64,000 bases of DNA. Origin: Flectobacillus major DSM 103 (GTDB lineage: Bacteria > Bacteroidota > Bacteroidia > Cytophagales > Spirosomataceae). The stretch lies in the NCBI RefSeq assembly GCF_000427405.1, contig NZ_KE386491.1:4726296-4790295 (forward strand). Reading direction: 5' to 3'. The position numbers and the translations under genes are program-made. The notes beneath the pieces were generated by a model. It was not told the DNA's origin, did no database searches, and saw only the letters and a list, made by a program, of their open reading frames with translations. Below are positions 43,068-52,820 of this stretch, in pieces. How positions within the stretch are numbered: the stretch's first letter is position 1; the number at the start of each line of letters is the position of its first letter.

Positions 43068-43560
43068 GTTTTGTTTTTTCATTCTATAATCCACCGGACT
43101 CATACTATCCAAAAGGACATACGGACGCACGCAATAATAATCACTCATCCTTAGATAGATCTGTTTCATAGAGTATCTCCACCAAAGAATCAAAAGCATC
43201 TAATACATGTCTGCGGTAAGTTTGGTTGAATAGCTCAATGTAGGCATTCTGCATTGGTTTCCCTGGTTGATTACAGTGAAATACTATGTCAATACTCTGA
43301 CTCCATTCTTGCGCTAGTTTTACTTCAAATTCTGGGACATTATCCATTCGAATCTTAGTAGGCTTGCCAAATCACCCTACTACTCTTGAGCGAGTAGTAT
43401 GTCTCTATGAAAAGTATTTCTCGATTGTAATCATCTATCACATTAAAGCTTCGGAATGAACGCCCGTTAGTCAAAACATCACTCATGAAGTCTATGCTCC
43501 AAGTATGAGTAAATCTCTGTGGAGTCTCTATAGGCTCTCTTATCCAAACCTCAAGACGGA
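43068..43560 (-). pseudogene. IS3-family transposase remnant (OrfB integrase core)
   Basis: Three minus-strand pieces in different frames reconstruct an IS3-type DDE integrase core. 43545-43355 reads FTHTWSIDFMSDVLTNGRSF and FNVIDDYNREILFIE (first Asp). 43370-43141 reads RMDNVPEF (second Asp region) and QPGKPMQNAYIELFNQTYRR, with the catalytic Glu. A tail near 43080 ends in SPVDYR. Frameshifts near 43365 and 43140 and the lost 5' end show it is dead. It marks a past insertion between the protease gene and the duplicated barrel gene. Confidence 0.8.
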
Positions 43561-43760
43561 ATTAGCCTTTCTAAGAATAAGAAGGTGCAGGCTGCTCATA
43601 TCCCCGATGCACTCGCTAATAATTGAAGCTATTACCTGCACGGCTCATTCGGTAGTAAAACTTCCAAAAGTCTTCAAGAGATGGTCTTTGCTCAATTGAG
43701 ATAATACATCCATTAACAGTTGATCATACTTGACGGATTGATAGTATAAACTGTTTCGGC

Positions 43761-44179
43761 TCGTATTGATGAAACGGCATGGCATGTAAATATCTTTTGA
43801 CTTAATCACACTCTTTAAATAGAAGCATATCGTTTTAGCTATTTTGCAATCTTCCTATTAACCCTTTTGGGGAAATTATACAAAAGTTACAATTCGGTAG
43901 ATTTTATGTGAAATTATCCTGTTTTTATTTCTAATAGCCTTAGGATAGGGGTAAATTCTAAGGTTTATTCCATTGAAATTTGTAATGAACAAATTAGAAC
44001 TTAGAGTCATAAATTGATATTATTCTATAATTCTCCTTTGATTGTTACTATGGCTGGTTCTGACGGTGACAAATAAAATTTATTCAGTGTTGTCGCACCT
44101 AGAAGTTCTCATTTTTTCAACCCATTTAAGCAACACACTAATCATTTCAAAAAAAAATTAAACACTAACTTTTTTTACT
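43761..44179. other. Gap with second copy of LuxR-region motif
   Basis: ATAGCCTTAGGATAGGGGTAAA at 43933-43954 closely resembles 31104-31125. The rest is AT-rich without a gene and probably contains the promoter of the duplicated barrel gene. Confidence 0.45.
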
Positions 44180-44697
44180 ATGAAAAGAATAACAGTACTA
44201 ACGCTAGTCATTTTTTTTTCTGCTCTAATTACTGAGCAATCTTTCGGACAATCGTTTAAAAATGGCGAGAAATTATTGAACCTTGGATTAGGTCTCAATT
44301 CTTATTATACTGGAGGTGTACCCATTGGTGCTTCTTTTGAAGTAGGTATCGACAAGGACCTGAGTGTGGGGGCAAATGTAGATTATCTCTCAACATCGAA
44401 TTATGGATATCGATTTACAGCCTTATATTTTGGAGGAAGAGGGTCAACTTCAACAGGGTTTTGAATATCAAAGATGAAAAGTTCGACCTTTATGGAGGTG
44501 CTGGTTTAGGATATAGAAGCTTTAGTTGGGCAGATTCCTATAATGGAATATCCATTGATTCTTATGGAAGTGGTATATACTTAGGAATACATTTGGGCGC
44601 TAAATACTATTTTTCGGACACTGTAGGGGCATTTGCTGAAATTGGAGCTGTTGGTTCTACCAATGCAAGAATTGGGGTAGGGTTTAAATTAAAGTAA
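44180..44697 (+). pseudogene. Duplicate beta-barrel gene with 4-base deletion
   Basis: This is a paralogue of the 28774 barrel gene with very similar DNA and the same signal peptide type (cut after SFGQ). At about 44450 four bases (TATC in the other copy) are missing, so the first frame ends at 44464 after RGSTSTGF, and the rest (NIKDEKFDLYGGAGLGYRSF...) is open in another frame from 44461 to 44697. The two pieces overlap by ATG-TGA, so limited reinitiation is possible, but a barrel cannot form. It is very likely inactive. Confidence 0.8.
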
Positions 44698-44761
44698 ATC
44701 CTAAAAAGGAATAGACTGATTAATGAATAATCTATCAATTTAATTTAATTTAATAAGTAAA

Positions 44762-46072
44762 ATGAAAAAGATATTCTTCTCCAAACTTATTATTGCTTTT
44801 CTTTTATGCTCCGCACTTTTTATGATCTCATGTAAGAATGAGAGTCCTGAAATTCAAGAATCAGTGGGCGATGCAACACCTGAGGAAATAATAAAACAAT
44901 TTGATAAGTTTGATGTCATCCAGATTGATGCTTCAAACATAATAGGGATAAATGGTTTGACTACCTCGGAGTTTGATACCTATTTAAAGGAGAAATATGG
45001 TGATAAATTTGGTAATAATGTTCCTAGTCACCAAAGAGTAAATGCAGTATCCTTAACACCAAATGAACAGCTCACTAATCTCACTAACAAGATTGCTTCC
45101 AACCAGGTAGTATTCACCTTAAGAGATGTTTATGCAAAGCTATACCCTAGCCAACCAAATGGATTAGCGTATGTCTTTGATGGAAAATCTGATCAGATTC
45201 ATGCTCCTCATACAAAATCAAAGTGTAAAGAGAATCTTGCTGGTCTAGACTGTTCAGGAATGCTATATCAAGGAGCATTGAAAACTGGCATATATATATC
45301 AAAAGGAAATGCTATACAACAAGCGAATGTTGAAAATTGGAAGAAATGGTTAAGTGTATCAAACTACACATATATTAGTGCAGAAAAAACAGATATTAAT
45401 TCATGGAATGATGACGATTGGAAAACGGGTGATATTATCATCTTTAACAATGGAAGCCATATAGGAACAATTAGTATTGCAGATAATAACAAAATTGTGA
45501 TAATACACTCACAAGGAAGTGAAGAACATTCATGTGATCAGAATAAAGGTCCCAGAAGTGGACCTAAAGCAATGACATCAACAGATAAATATAATTGGGA
45601 TGCTTTTACTAAGATGAAGTTAGCAAGATTAAGATTTGTGTTAAAAGACAGTTATAATATCTCCATAAGATGTTCTGGAATGAGTAATTATTTATATACT
45701 ACCAATCTCTCTATAGACATTACTAAGAATACTACTTTTGAAGATGAAGTTATCTTCAAAGACTATGATGGTTCTAAGAATCGTCAAAAGTTTAAAATTA
45801 CATATGATACTGATAAAAAGGAATTTTATATAGTCTCAGAAATGACAGATGATCAAGTACCAGGAGGGTTAAGAAAAGATGAACTTTCTATTCCATTGGC
45901 TTCAATAGGGCAGCCTATAAGCTCAACTACAAGTTTTTTGGGGAATATGGAGGGATGTAATGCTGAAATTTTATTAGACAAAGGGTTTAGATATAATGCT
46001 GATATTAATTCAAAGCCCAGTAGAATAGTTGTAACTAAAAATGCCTGTTCATTCACGTACTCAAAAAAATAG
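44762..46072 (+). CDS. NlpC/P60-like lipoprotein
   Basis: The 436-residue protein begins with a lipoprotein signal (LLCSALFMISC, acylated Cys ~27). Residues ~115-265 resemble the NlpC/P60-CHAP peptidase fold: LDCSGMLYQGAL with the likely nucleophile C164, GDIIIFNNGSHIGTIS with H233, and IVIIHSQGS as the third-residue strand. Family members cut peptidoglycan stem peptides or act as amidases. The C-terminal ~150 residues are beta-rich and unassigned. It is the last gene of the island before attR. Confidence 0.65.
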   Translation: MKKIFFSKLIIAFLLCSALFMISCKNESPEIQESVGDATPEEIIKQFDKFDVIQIDASNIIGINGLTTSEFDTYLKEKYGDKFGNNVPSHQRVNAVSLTPNEQLTNLTNKIASNQVVFTLRDVYAKLYPSQPNGLAYVFDGKSDQIHAPHTKSKCKENLAGLDCSGMLYQGALKTGIYISKGNAIQQANVENWKKWLSVSNYTYISAEKTDINSWNDDDWKTGDIIIFNNGSHIGTISIADNNKIVIIHSQGSEEHSCDQNKGPRSGPKAMTSTDKYNWDAFTKMKLARLRFVLKDSYNISIRCSGMSNYLYTTNLSIDITKNTTFEDEVIFKDYDGSKNRQKFKITYDTDKKEFYIVSEMTDDQVPGGLRKDELSIPLASIGQPISSTTSFLGNMEGCNAEILLDKGFRYNADINSKPSRIVVTKNACSFTYSKK

Positions 46073-46454
46073 CTAAGACACAATCATCTGAAAGATTTGC
46101 CATGATTCCAAACAAATCAAAATTAGTTCCATTTTACCTAAGGGTATATACAGAATTATTGTACACTTTAATAGTCGAGGATATGGAACCTATGCAGATA
46201 GGGCTATTGGGCAATCTACTAATTTAAAGAAAGTCTAGGAATTTAAGTAGGACTTTTGGAGAAGGGTAAAATAAAGTTGAGAAATATTCATGTTTTAAGG
46301 AATATTAATCCTTCATGAGTATGTTGAATGAAATGCTATTTCTTTAATATTTTGTAATTCTATAGTCGATTATGTAGTCGAAACAGCGATCAAAGTCATT
46401 AAAAGTTTAAACTATGTTTAAACTGAAAATCATAGGATAAACCAATATAAACAA
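46073..46454. other. Right-end noncoding region of the island
   Basis: No gene was seen. It contains the 19-bp arm repeat at 46405-46423 about 70 bp from attR. Confidence 0.5.
46405..46423 (+). repeat. 19-bp arm-type repeat near attR
   Basis: This is identical to 4093-4111 (GTTTAAACTATGTTTAAAC). Its placement just inside both island ends supports a role in integrase or Xis binding. Confidence 0.6.
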
Positions 46455-46488
46455 AAAAGTCTCATAATCTATTGACTATGAGACTTTT
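46455..46488 (-). terminator. tRNA-Asp terminator carried by the island
   Basis: 12-bp arms AAAAGTCTCATA and TATGAGACTTTT lie just after the tRNA on the minus strand. It replaces the chromosomal terminator displaced to 3901-3932. Confidence 0.8.
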
Positions 46489-46493
46489 AATCG

Positions 46494-46545
46494 GCGGTCT
46501 GGACGGGACTCGAACCCGCGACCCCATGCGTGACAGGCATGTATT
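46494..46545 (-). other. attR: 52-bp repeat within tRNA-Asp
   Basis: This is a perfect copy of 3933-3984. Here it forms the 3' part of the intact tRNA. Confidence 0.93.
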
Positions 46546-46568
46546 CTAACCAGCTGAACTACCAAACC
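46495..46568 (-). tRNA. tRNA-Asp (GTC)
   Basis: A 74-nt tRNA on the minus strand. The acceptor stem GGTTTGG/CCAGACC has one G-T pair, the D-arm is AGTTCAGCTGGTTAGAAT, the anticodon loop CTGTCAC gives GTC (Asp), and the T-loop is TTCGAGT with discriminator G. CCA is not encoded. It is the integration site of the island, which enters at its 3' half and restores the gene. Confidence 0.95.
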
Positions 46569-46645
46569 TTTTACTTTTTAACAACTTGTTATTACTTCGT
46601 TGCTGAATTGTGATGCAAAATTAGTGGTTTTTTTCTGTAATGCAA

Positions 46646-46653
46646 TACCTTTG
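46646..46653 (+). promoter_or_regulatory. Bacteroidota -7 box (TACCTTTG)
   Basis: TAnnTTTG lies 22 bp before ATG 46676. It sits inside the possible N-terminal extension from 46640, so it decides in favour of the later start. Confidence 0.6.
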
Positions 46654-46675
46654 TGAAAAAAAAAATAAAAAAACG

Positions 46676-47194
46676 ATGAGACAGGCCGAAAAAAATGAGT
46701 ATCCACAACATAAATATTTCTCAAGGTATATAGAGTATTCTGATAGTCAGGATGTTATTGAGATGCTTGTGAAGCAAAAAGAGGAGGTGTTTTTTTTATT
46801 AAAAAATTTGACAGAAATCCAACAAAGCTATCGTTATGCCGAAGGAAAGTGGTCGATTAAGGAGTTGGTAGGACATATTACCGATACAGAACGCATTTTT
46901 TCGTACCGTTCGTTGTGTATTGCTCGTGGTGAAAAAGCTCCTTTGCCAGGTTTTGATGAAAATGAATACATGGCTATGTCTAATTTTTCTGAACAAAGCT
47001 TTGAATCTTTGCTCGAACAATACCGTTTAGTAAGAGAATCGTCTATTGCTTTGTACGCTTCTATGACAGAAGAAATTGCCTCTCGTATGGGCAATGCTAA
47101 TGGCTTTGAGGTATCGGCAAGAGCCTATGCTTGGGCGATTGCTGGCCACGAGGCTCATCATATTAGTATTTTGAAAGAAAGATATTTGTCATAG
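46676..47194 (+). CDS. DinB-family protein
   Basis: The start at 46676 (MRQAEKNEYPQHKYF) is preferred because the promoter box lies upstream of it. The 172-residue protein belongs to the DinB/YfiT-like four-helix bundles, which bind a metal with three His. Visible candidates are H in KELVGHITDTER and the pair in AGHEAHHISIL. Typical members are thiol-dependent transferases or of unknown role. It is the first chromosomal gene next to tRNA-Asp and is followed by dapF. Confidence 0.82.
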   Translation: MRQAEKNEYPQHKYFSRYIEYSDSQDVIEMLVKQKEEVFFLLKNLTEIQQSYRYAEGKWSIKELVGHITDTERIFSYRSLCIARGEKAPLPGFDENEYMAMSNFSEQSFESLLEQYRLVRESSIALYASMTEEIASRMGNANGFEVSARAYAWAIAGHEAHHISILKERYLS

Positions 47195-47329
47195 CTAATT
47201 GATGTTATAAGCTAGAAAACGAAGTGTTTTGTGAAAGTCTTGATTAAATTGTCTAACTAATCTGGATTTATAACTAATCAAAATTGTGCCATCGTATTGT
47301 AGTACTTTGTGCCTTAATAATAGATAAAT

Positions 47330-48103
47330 ATGAAATTTTATAAATACCAAGGAGCTGGTAATGATTTTGTGGTGATTGACGACCGAGATAAATCGTTTCC
47401 TGTTTCTCAAGAATTAATTGCACTGATGTGCCATCGTCGTTTTGGCATTGGTGCCGATGGCCTAATGTTGTTGCAAAATGACGAGCAGTATGATTTTAGA
47501 ATGGTTTATTTCAATTCTGATGGTACAGAAGGCTCGATGTGTGGCAATGGAGGACGTTGTTTGGTGCGTTTTGCTCATGATATTGGTGTAATTGGCAACA
47601 CCACCACTTTTATTGCTATCGATGGCGAACATGAGGCTTCGGTGAACCCCGATACCATTTCTTTAAAGATGATTGATGTTGCAGGGGTTGAGCAGACAGT
47701 GAAGTATGATTTTATGAATACAGGCTCTCCACATTATGTAGAGTTTGTGGAAAATTTGGCTCATTTCGATGTTTATACTACAGGCAAAAATATTAGATAT
47801 GGAGAGCCTTTTGTGAGTAAAGGAGGAACAAACGTAAATTTTGTGGAAGTTATAGGACAAAATGCTTTGTCGGTACGTACTTATGAGCGTGGTGTGGAGG
47901 ATGAAACTTATGCTTGTGGAACGGGGGTTACAGCTTGTGCTCTATCTGCCAATTTACGACTTGGCTTTGAAAAATTTGTTGATGTAAAAGTACTTGGAGG
48001 AGATTTAAGAATTGAGTTTTCTAAAAAAGCTGATAATACTTTTGAGAATATCTATTTAATTGGCCCTGCTGTTCAGGTATTTATAGGAGAGTGGAGAAAT
48101 TAG
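47330..48103 (+). CDS. dapF: Diaminopimelate epimerase
   Basis: This enzyme converts LL- to meso-diaminopimelate in lysine and peptidoglycan synthesis. The two catalytic Cys are in SMCGNGGR (C71) and ACGTGVTACA (C196), and the substrate loop FYKYQGAGNDFVVID is at the N-terminus. The length (257 aa) is normal. It is a cytosolic homodimer fold of two similar halves. The upstream neighbour is the dinB-like gene 135 bp away; tamB is convergent downstream. Confidence 0.95.
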   Translation: MKFYKYQGAGNDFVVIDDRDKSFPVSQELIALMCHRRFGIGADGLMLLQNDEQYDFRMVYFNSDGTEGSMCGNGGRCLVRFAHDIGVIGNTTTFIAIDGEHEASVNPDTISLKMIDVAGVEQTVKYDFMNTGSPHYVEFVENLAHFDVYTTGKNIRYGEPFVSKGGTNVNFVEVIGQNALSVRTYERGVEDETYACGTGVTACALSANLRLGFEKFVDVKVLGGDLRIEFSKKADNTFENIYLIGPAVQVFIGEWRN

Positions 48104-48266
48104 TTTAATAGAGAGGGGGGAGCTGTTAATGAGTAAGTTAGTGATTTTTAATTGAGTCAATTGTGAGTGGATTGTTAGTTAAGGCCAAATGCCATCTCAA
48201 TATTTTGAGTTCTTCAAATACCAACTTTTTTCAAAAAAATCACTAAATCACTCATCAGAATTAACA

Positions 48267-51200
48267 CTAAGGATTACTCAGAAAGTCGATTTGGTTGGTT
48301 TTTTCTTGACCATCGCTTAATGAAGCTGCATTTTTGAGTTTTTGCTTGTTGGGAAAAAGGTAGTTAAAGCTTTTTGAATAAAGTACCGACATCCCGCCAG
48401 AAGTGAACGTTTGGTATTGAGTATTGAATGAACCTAAAATAGAGGTTTGTACATTTCGGTTATAGGTTTTGAGCCTCAAACTTCCATCTCTTTTGATAAA
48501 CCACTCTAGCGACCAGTCTCCGATAAGCGATAGGGCATTGGTTTGGTTAAGAGCCGTAGTAAAGCCACCACTTCTTGTGATACGGAAACGGTCGTTGAAA
48601 TTGTACGAAAACCTTAATTGTAGGTTATTAATCAAATCTTGATTAAGGCCATTACCATTGAGCGATAAGTCTACATTAAGGTTCTGGTCAATTTTTGAGA
48701 ATACATTACTCAATTGGTTCGAGGCCAACTCCATGAGGTTATTAACCAAATTGACGGAAGCAAATGCTGCAGCACTATTAGAAACCATTTGTCCTAATAA
48801 CAACACATTGCTAACCTGTCGGTTGAGTTCTTGCTCGTCGGTTCTGATACGGTTCTGAAATGCTGTTACCCCCGAATTAAATTCTGGGTTTTGAGGGTAA
48901 TCGTGTAGTTTTAAATCAAATGAAATATTGGGTTGTAACAGACGGTCTTTAAGATTAATAATGACATCTACTGGATAACGACGGGTAAACTCTGCCCGAT
49001 TTTTGTAGGTACTAGAACCCTGAGCCGAGGTATCGATAACCGAGCCAAGGTAATTGACGTTTTGCGTATAGGCAGCTTTAATATCCAAAATAGCATCGTA
49101 AGGGCTACCCGACCAGCTAATTCGGCTGCCACGTTGAATCGTAAATTTCTTATTAATAATATTTTGGAAAGTAAAGGTATAATCTCCTCGTTCTATGGCG
49201 TATTCGCCTGTCATACTAAAATCGCCTTTGGTATCTACTTTTAGGTTGATTTTTCCTGTTCCATTTACTCGCATGATATCGCCAGTTTGTTTGTCAAACT
49301 GTACTTCACCATAAGCATCAGGGTTAAAATCGAATTTGAAATCCATTTTGATACGGCTATCGCTAGTCTCGATTTTTTGTGTGGTCGTAGCCGACGAATC
49401 TTTGGTTTGTGCTGCCAAAAACTCTATTTCTTCTTGGTTGCCTGCATCTTGTGCTTTGTCGAGCGGAATAAATAAACGTGTGCCTCTATCGCTGCGAATA
49501 TCAGCATCTATATTGAGGTTGCTGGGTGTACCAGTAATGCCGATGCGTCCACTGGCATAGCCTACACCGTAGTAAGTATCATTGTCTTTACGGGTTGTAT
49601 TCAAAATCTTGAAACGATTCATATTGGCGTTGAGCTGTAGCGTAAAGGTTTTGTCACCATCATAATACACCCCACCCGACAAGGTAGCTTTATTGCCTTC
49701 TTCGTCGGTTAGGCGGAGGCTTTTGGCACGAATTTCATCGGGTTCAAATACCAGTTTGTCCTCAAAATTCAAAGTAGTTTTGAGGTAATCAAAGAACAAT
49801 GAGCCTTTTTTTAGATCAATAGTGCCATTGACAATAGGGTGGCGTAAATTTCCTGAAATATTTAAGTCGCCACTAGCAGAGCCTTTGAGTTTTGAAAAAA
49901 GACCTTTGGTAAAAGGTTCGAGGATTTGAAGGCTGGTTTGGTTGAGGTTGGCTGTCAAATTCAGCGAGTTTTCTTGTTGTTTAGGGTCATAGGTTCCTCG
50001 CATTTTTAGTACATGATTGCTCAAACGTTCGAGGTTATAATCAATTCGGACAATCTGGGCTTCTTGGTCGTACATGCCTGTTCCTTCCAAATTACCAATC
50101 AAAAAGTTATCTAAGGTTAAGCCATCGATACGTAATTGAGAATCGGCGTTGACATGGTTGTATACTTCTTTTAGTGACACGTCGGCATTGACAATGCCTC
50201 CAAAGTTGAAGGCAATAATAGGAGCGAGGGTTTCGAGGCTAAAGTTTTTTGCCTTAAAATTCATTACTTCTGTGGAGTCGGTCGATATTTTGCCATTGAG
50301 CGATACAAATTGGTCGTCGTTGCCTACTACTAAATTTTGTGCACTCAACTCTTTCCCCATCACACTAATAAGGTTTTCGGGATTGATTGTCCACACTTGG
50401 TCGAGCATCCTGAATTTTGACCGAATAAATTGTAACGAAATACCTTCTTGGATAAACCTTAGAGTACCATTGAGATTGGCCTGATTAGTAGCATTTTCTT
50501 GTTTGATATTACTAGTAAATCTGATTTTGTCTTGGTCCCACGAGGCTTCTAAATCTAAATTTTCGGTAGGTTGCAAAATGCTTATTTTTTGATTTTTTGA
50601 AGAAATAATAAGCGATGCTAGTACTTCGGGTGTATTATAGAATTTTGAGCTATTGAGGTCGATATGCGAACGATAAAACTGATATTTATTACCCAATAAA
50701 AGGGTGTCTATGGTCGACTCCAACGAAAATGTCGAGGTATTACTAATACCGAATGTACCATTGATTTGGGTATTTTTAGCTACTTTCCCTTCAGGATATA
50801 CCAAGGCCATTACAGGGTAAAAATCTTTCAGTAAAAACTTATAGTCGATTCTGTAAGGCATTGGGGTAAAGCTGAGTTTATGGGCATAGTAGCTTTGTCG
50901 TGCTTTTTCGTCGCCCGTAAAGTACAACTTATATTCCTGTACCAACTGCTGTAAATCTCTGACAGCCTTACTTGGTTTGAAGTCGCCAGAAAAGGCAAAA
51001 TTAGCCACCTCCGACTCCAAAGCCCAACGCCGATGATTGGGGTTAATTTCAGATACAATACGGATAGAGTCGAGAAACAAATCTCGTCGTTCAAAACCAA
51101 TAGTTGTATTATAAAACTTAGCTTTTCCGATGGCCTTGTCTATTTCATAACCCTTGAGTTGTACATCCAAAATGGTAGTAAAACGCCAATCGTCTTTGGT

Positions 51201-52820
51201 AAAGTTGAGTTCACGAAGGTTGGATTTTGATAGCTTCCCGATAAGGTCAATTTGGTCTTTATTATTTCTAAAATCAACTTTGCCAAATAGGTCAAAAATC
51301 AGGTTGGTATCTTTTACGGCCACACGCCCTTCAAAAAGCTTTTTGGCGAGCTGGCCATTTACATAAATATTTTTGTACTGATACTGGTTAAAATCAATCT
51401 GATTGACATCTCCATCAAATTTTAATACTGCATCGTTCCACGAAAAACCTTTACCTTCTATTTTGCCTGCCAAGGTCAAATTACCTAGTATATTCTGCTG
51501 GTCGATGAGTTTGCCTAAGTTAAAATCTTTGGCTTTTACCGAGCCACTGTACGATGATCTTGCCGAGTTGTCTTGCAAAAGCATACTTACATCCATGTCT
51601 AATTTCCCCAATTCAGATTCCAATAAACCTTTTGTTTTGAAATTAGAGGTAGTGCCTACAAAGTTGCCATCAAATATGATATGGCCAAATTGCTGAATAC
51701 TCGAAACCGTTTCTTTTCCGATATAATTTGCCAAATCTTGAACCTGCACATGTGATTTATTCATACGAAGATTCATTTGAGTTTTTGGAATAGAAGGTAA
51801 GCCATCGAAGGCAAAATCGCCATGAAGTTTTGATTTTTTACCGAAATATAAATCAAATTGTGAAAGCCTAAATTTATTGACAGTGCCATCAAAATTACCA
51901 TTAAGGTAATAGGTATCTTTAAATTGATACATATCGTTGACAAATCTGCCAAGGTCGTCCGAGCTTACCACTGTCGAATCAAAATTAGCTCGCATGCGTA
52001 CCTTTGCATTCCATTTCTTAAAATCTTTTTGACTATTGAACGACATCACGATCTGGTTTCTTACCACCGAATTATTCAGTTTTAATAGCAATTTATCAAA
52101 CCGCATTTGGGTATCCGAAATCAAGAAATTGGTTTGAAGAGTTTTGATACGAGTATCAGAAAAACGGTCATAACCCTTGAGGGTTGTTTTGAAAGAAATC
52201 GTATCTCGAATAAGCGTAAAGTCATTGAGGTGAGCCTCTAGCTCGTGTAAAGTAAAATGATAGTGGTCAAATGACTTTCGATTGTTGAGATATGGCTCAG
52301 ACTCATCGTTCAGCGTAAATACACCATCGACAATATCGGCTTCTTTGATAATAAAAGGCGAAGGATGCGGGTTTTTTGGGCGAGGCTTGGGGGGGGCTAA
52401 CAGTTTATTGATTCGACGAATAAATTCATCTATATTCAAATCACCGTTTTTGTCAATCACCAAAACTACTTTTGGACGATACAAGCGCACATAATCTAAT
52501 TGATTTTGGGTGGTATCTAAGGCTAGATTTTGTATTTGAAAGTCTAGATCAAGCTTGTCAATATCAATCATCTGATAACCCTGATAGTCTTTTACCCGAA
52601 CACCTTCTAAGGTAGCTTCGTCAAAAAAATGTATAGTAACTTTGTCTATTTCAATAGGATAGCCCAAAGCCTTAGAGATTTTGGGGGCATAATATTGGGC
52701 TAGTTTGGTCTGAATATAGGAAGTTCTCAGAATAGCAGCCAGCAAAACAGCTATCAACAAAAAGCCTACAATGGTGTATAGGACAGTTTTAGTAGATATT
52801 TTGAGGGCATTGAAAATCAT
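48267..52820 (-). CDS. tamB: TamB-like translocation/assembly protein
   Basis: The 1517-residue protein has one N-terminal membrane anchor (~13-33, TVLYTIVGFLLIAVLLAAIL), an AsmA-like region, a very long beta-helical middle part of repeated strands, and the C-terminal TamB/DUF490 domain (~1090-1480). The family forms a periplasmic bridge for lipid transport or outer-membrane protein assembly. In Bacteroidota it is usually without TamA. It is divergent from tsaD, an arrangement I recall as common in Cytophagales. No frameshift is seen. Confidence 0.9.
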   Translation of the reverse strand: MIFNALKISTKTVLYTIVGFLLIAVLLAAILRTSYIQTKLAQYYAPKISKALGYPIEIDKVTIHFFDEATLEGVRVKDYQGYQMIDIDKLDLDFQIQNLALDTTQNQLDYVRLYRPKVVLVIDKNGDLNIDEFIRRINKLLAPPKPRPKNPHPSPFIIKEADIVDGVFTLNDESEPYLNNRKSFDHYHFTLHELEAHLNDFTLIRDTISFKTTLKGYDRFSDTRIKTLQTNFLISDTQMRFDKLLLKLNNSVVRNQIVMSFNSQKDFKKWNAKVRMRANFDSTVVSSDDLGRFVNDMYQFKDTYYLNGNFDGTVNKFRLSQFDLYFGKKSKLHGDFAFDGLPSIPKTQMNLRMNKSHVQVQDLANYIGKETVSSIQQFGHIIFDGNFVGTTSNFKTKGLLESELGKLDMDVSMLLQDNSARSSYSGSVKAKDFNLGKLIDQQNILGNLTLAGKIEGKGFSWNDAVLKFDGDVNQIDFNQYQYKNIYVNGQLAKKLFEGRVAVKDTNLIFDLFGKVDFRNNKDQIDLIGKLSKSNLRELNFTKDDWRFTTILDVQLKGYEIDKAIGKAKFYNTTIGFERRDLFLDSIRIVSEINPNHRRWALESEVANFAFSGDFKPSKAVRDLQQLVQEYKLYFTGDEKARQSYYAHKLSFTPMPYRIDYKFLLKDFYPVMALVYPEGKVAKNTQINGTFGISNTSTFSLESTIDTLLLGNKYQFYRSHIDLNSSKFYNTPEVLASLIISSKNQKISILQPTENLDLEASWDQDKIRFTSNIKQENATNQANLNGTLRFIQEGISLQFIRSKFRMLDQVWTINPENLISVMGKELSAQNLVVGNDDQFVSLNGKISTDSTEVMNFKAKNFSLETLAPIIAFNFGGIVNADVSLKEVYNHVNADSQLRIDGLTLDNFLIGNLEGTGMYDQEAQIVRIDYNLERLSNHVLKMRGTYDPKQQENSLNLTANLNQTSLQILEPFTKGLFSKLKGSASGDLNISGNLRHPIVNGTIDLKKGSLFFDYLKTTLNFEDKLVFEPDEIRAKSLRLTDEEGNKATLSGGVYYDGDKTFTLQLNANMNRFKILNTTRKDNDTYYGVGYASGRIGITGTPSNLNIDADIRSDRGTRLFIPLDKAQDAGNQEEIEFLAAQTKDSSATTTQKIETSDSRIKMDFKFDFNPDAYGEVQFDKQTGDIMRVNGTGKINLKVDTKGDFSMTGEYAIERGDYTFTFQNIINKKFTIQRGSRISWSGSPYDAILDIKAAYTQNVNYLGSVIDTSAQGSSTYKNRAEFTRRYPVDVIINLKDRLLQPNISFDLKLHDYPQNPEFNSGVTAFQNRIRTDEQELNRQVSNVLLLGQMVSNSAAAFASVNLVNNLMELASNQLSNVFSKIDQNLNVDLSLNGNGLNQDLINNLQLRFSYNFNDRFRITRSGGFTTALNQTNALSLIGDWSLEWFIKRDGSLRLKTYNRNVQTSILGSFNTQYQTFTSGGMSVLYSKSFNYLFPNKQKLKNAASLSDGQEKTNQIDFLSNP

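Larger units (their letters stand above)
3933..46545. mobile_element. tRNA-Asp genomic island, ~42.6 kb
   Basis: The island is bounded by perfect 52-bp direct repeats of the tRNA-Asp 3' part, carries the integrase next to attL, and leaves the tRNA intact at the right end. Repeated 19-bp arm sites lie inside both ends. The cargo is visibly more AT-rich and less orderly than the core genes right of 46600. It has an xis-like gene and a RepA-like ATPase but no recognisable relaxase or conjugation gene, so it looks like an integrative mobilisable element or its derivative. Several internal genes are broken. Confidence 0.88.

Noticed and set aside
43505-43699. Plus-strand ORF across the IS remnant
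   Set aside because: It is antisense to readable transposase pieces and has no own features.
48658-52494. Many plus-strand ORFs opposite tamB
   Set aside because: tamB is continuous over 1517 codons with a coherent domain order; the others are antisense shadows.
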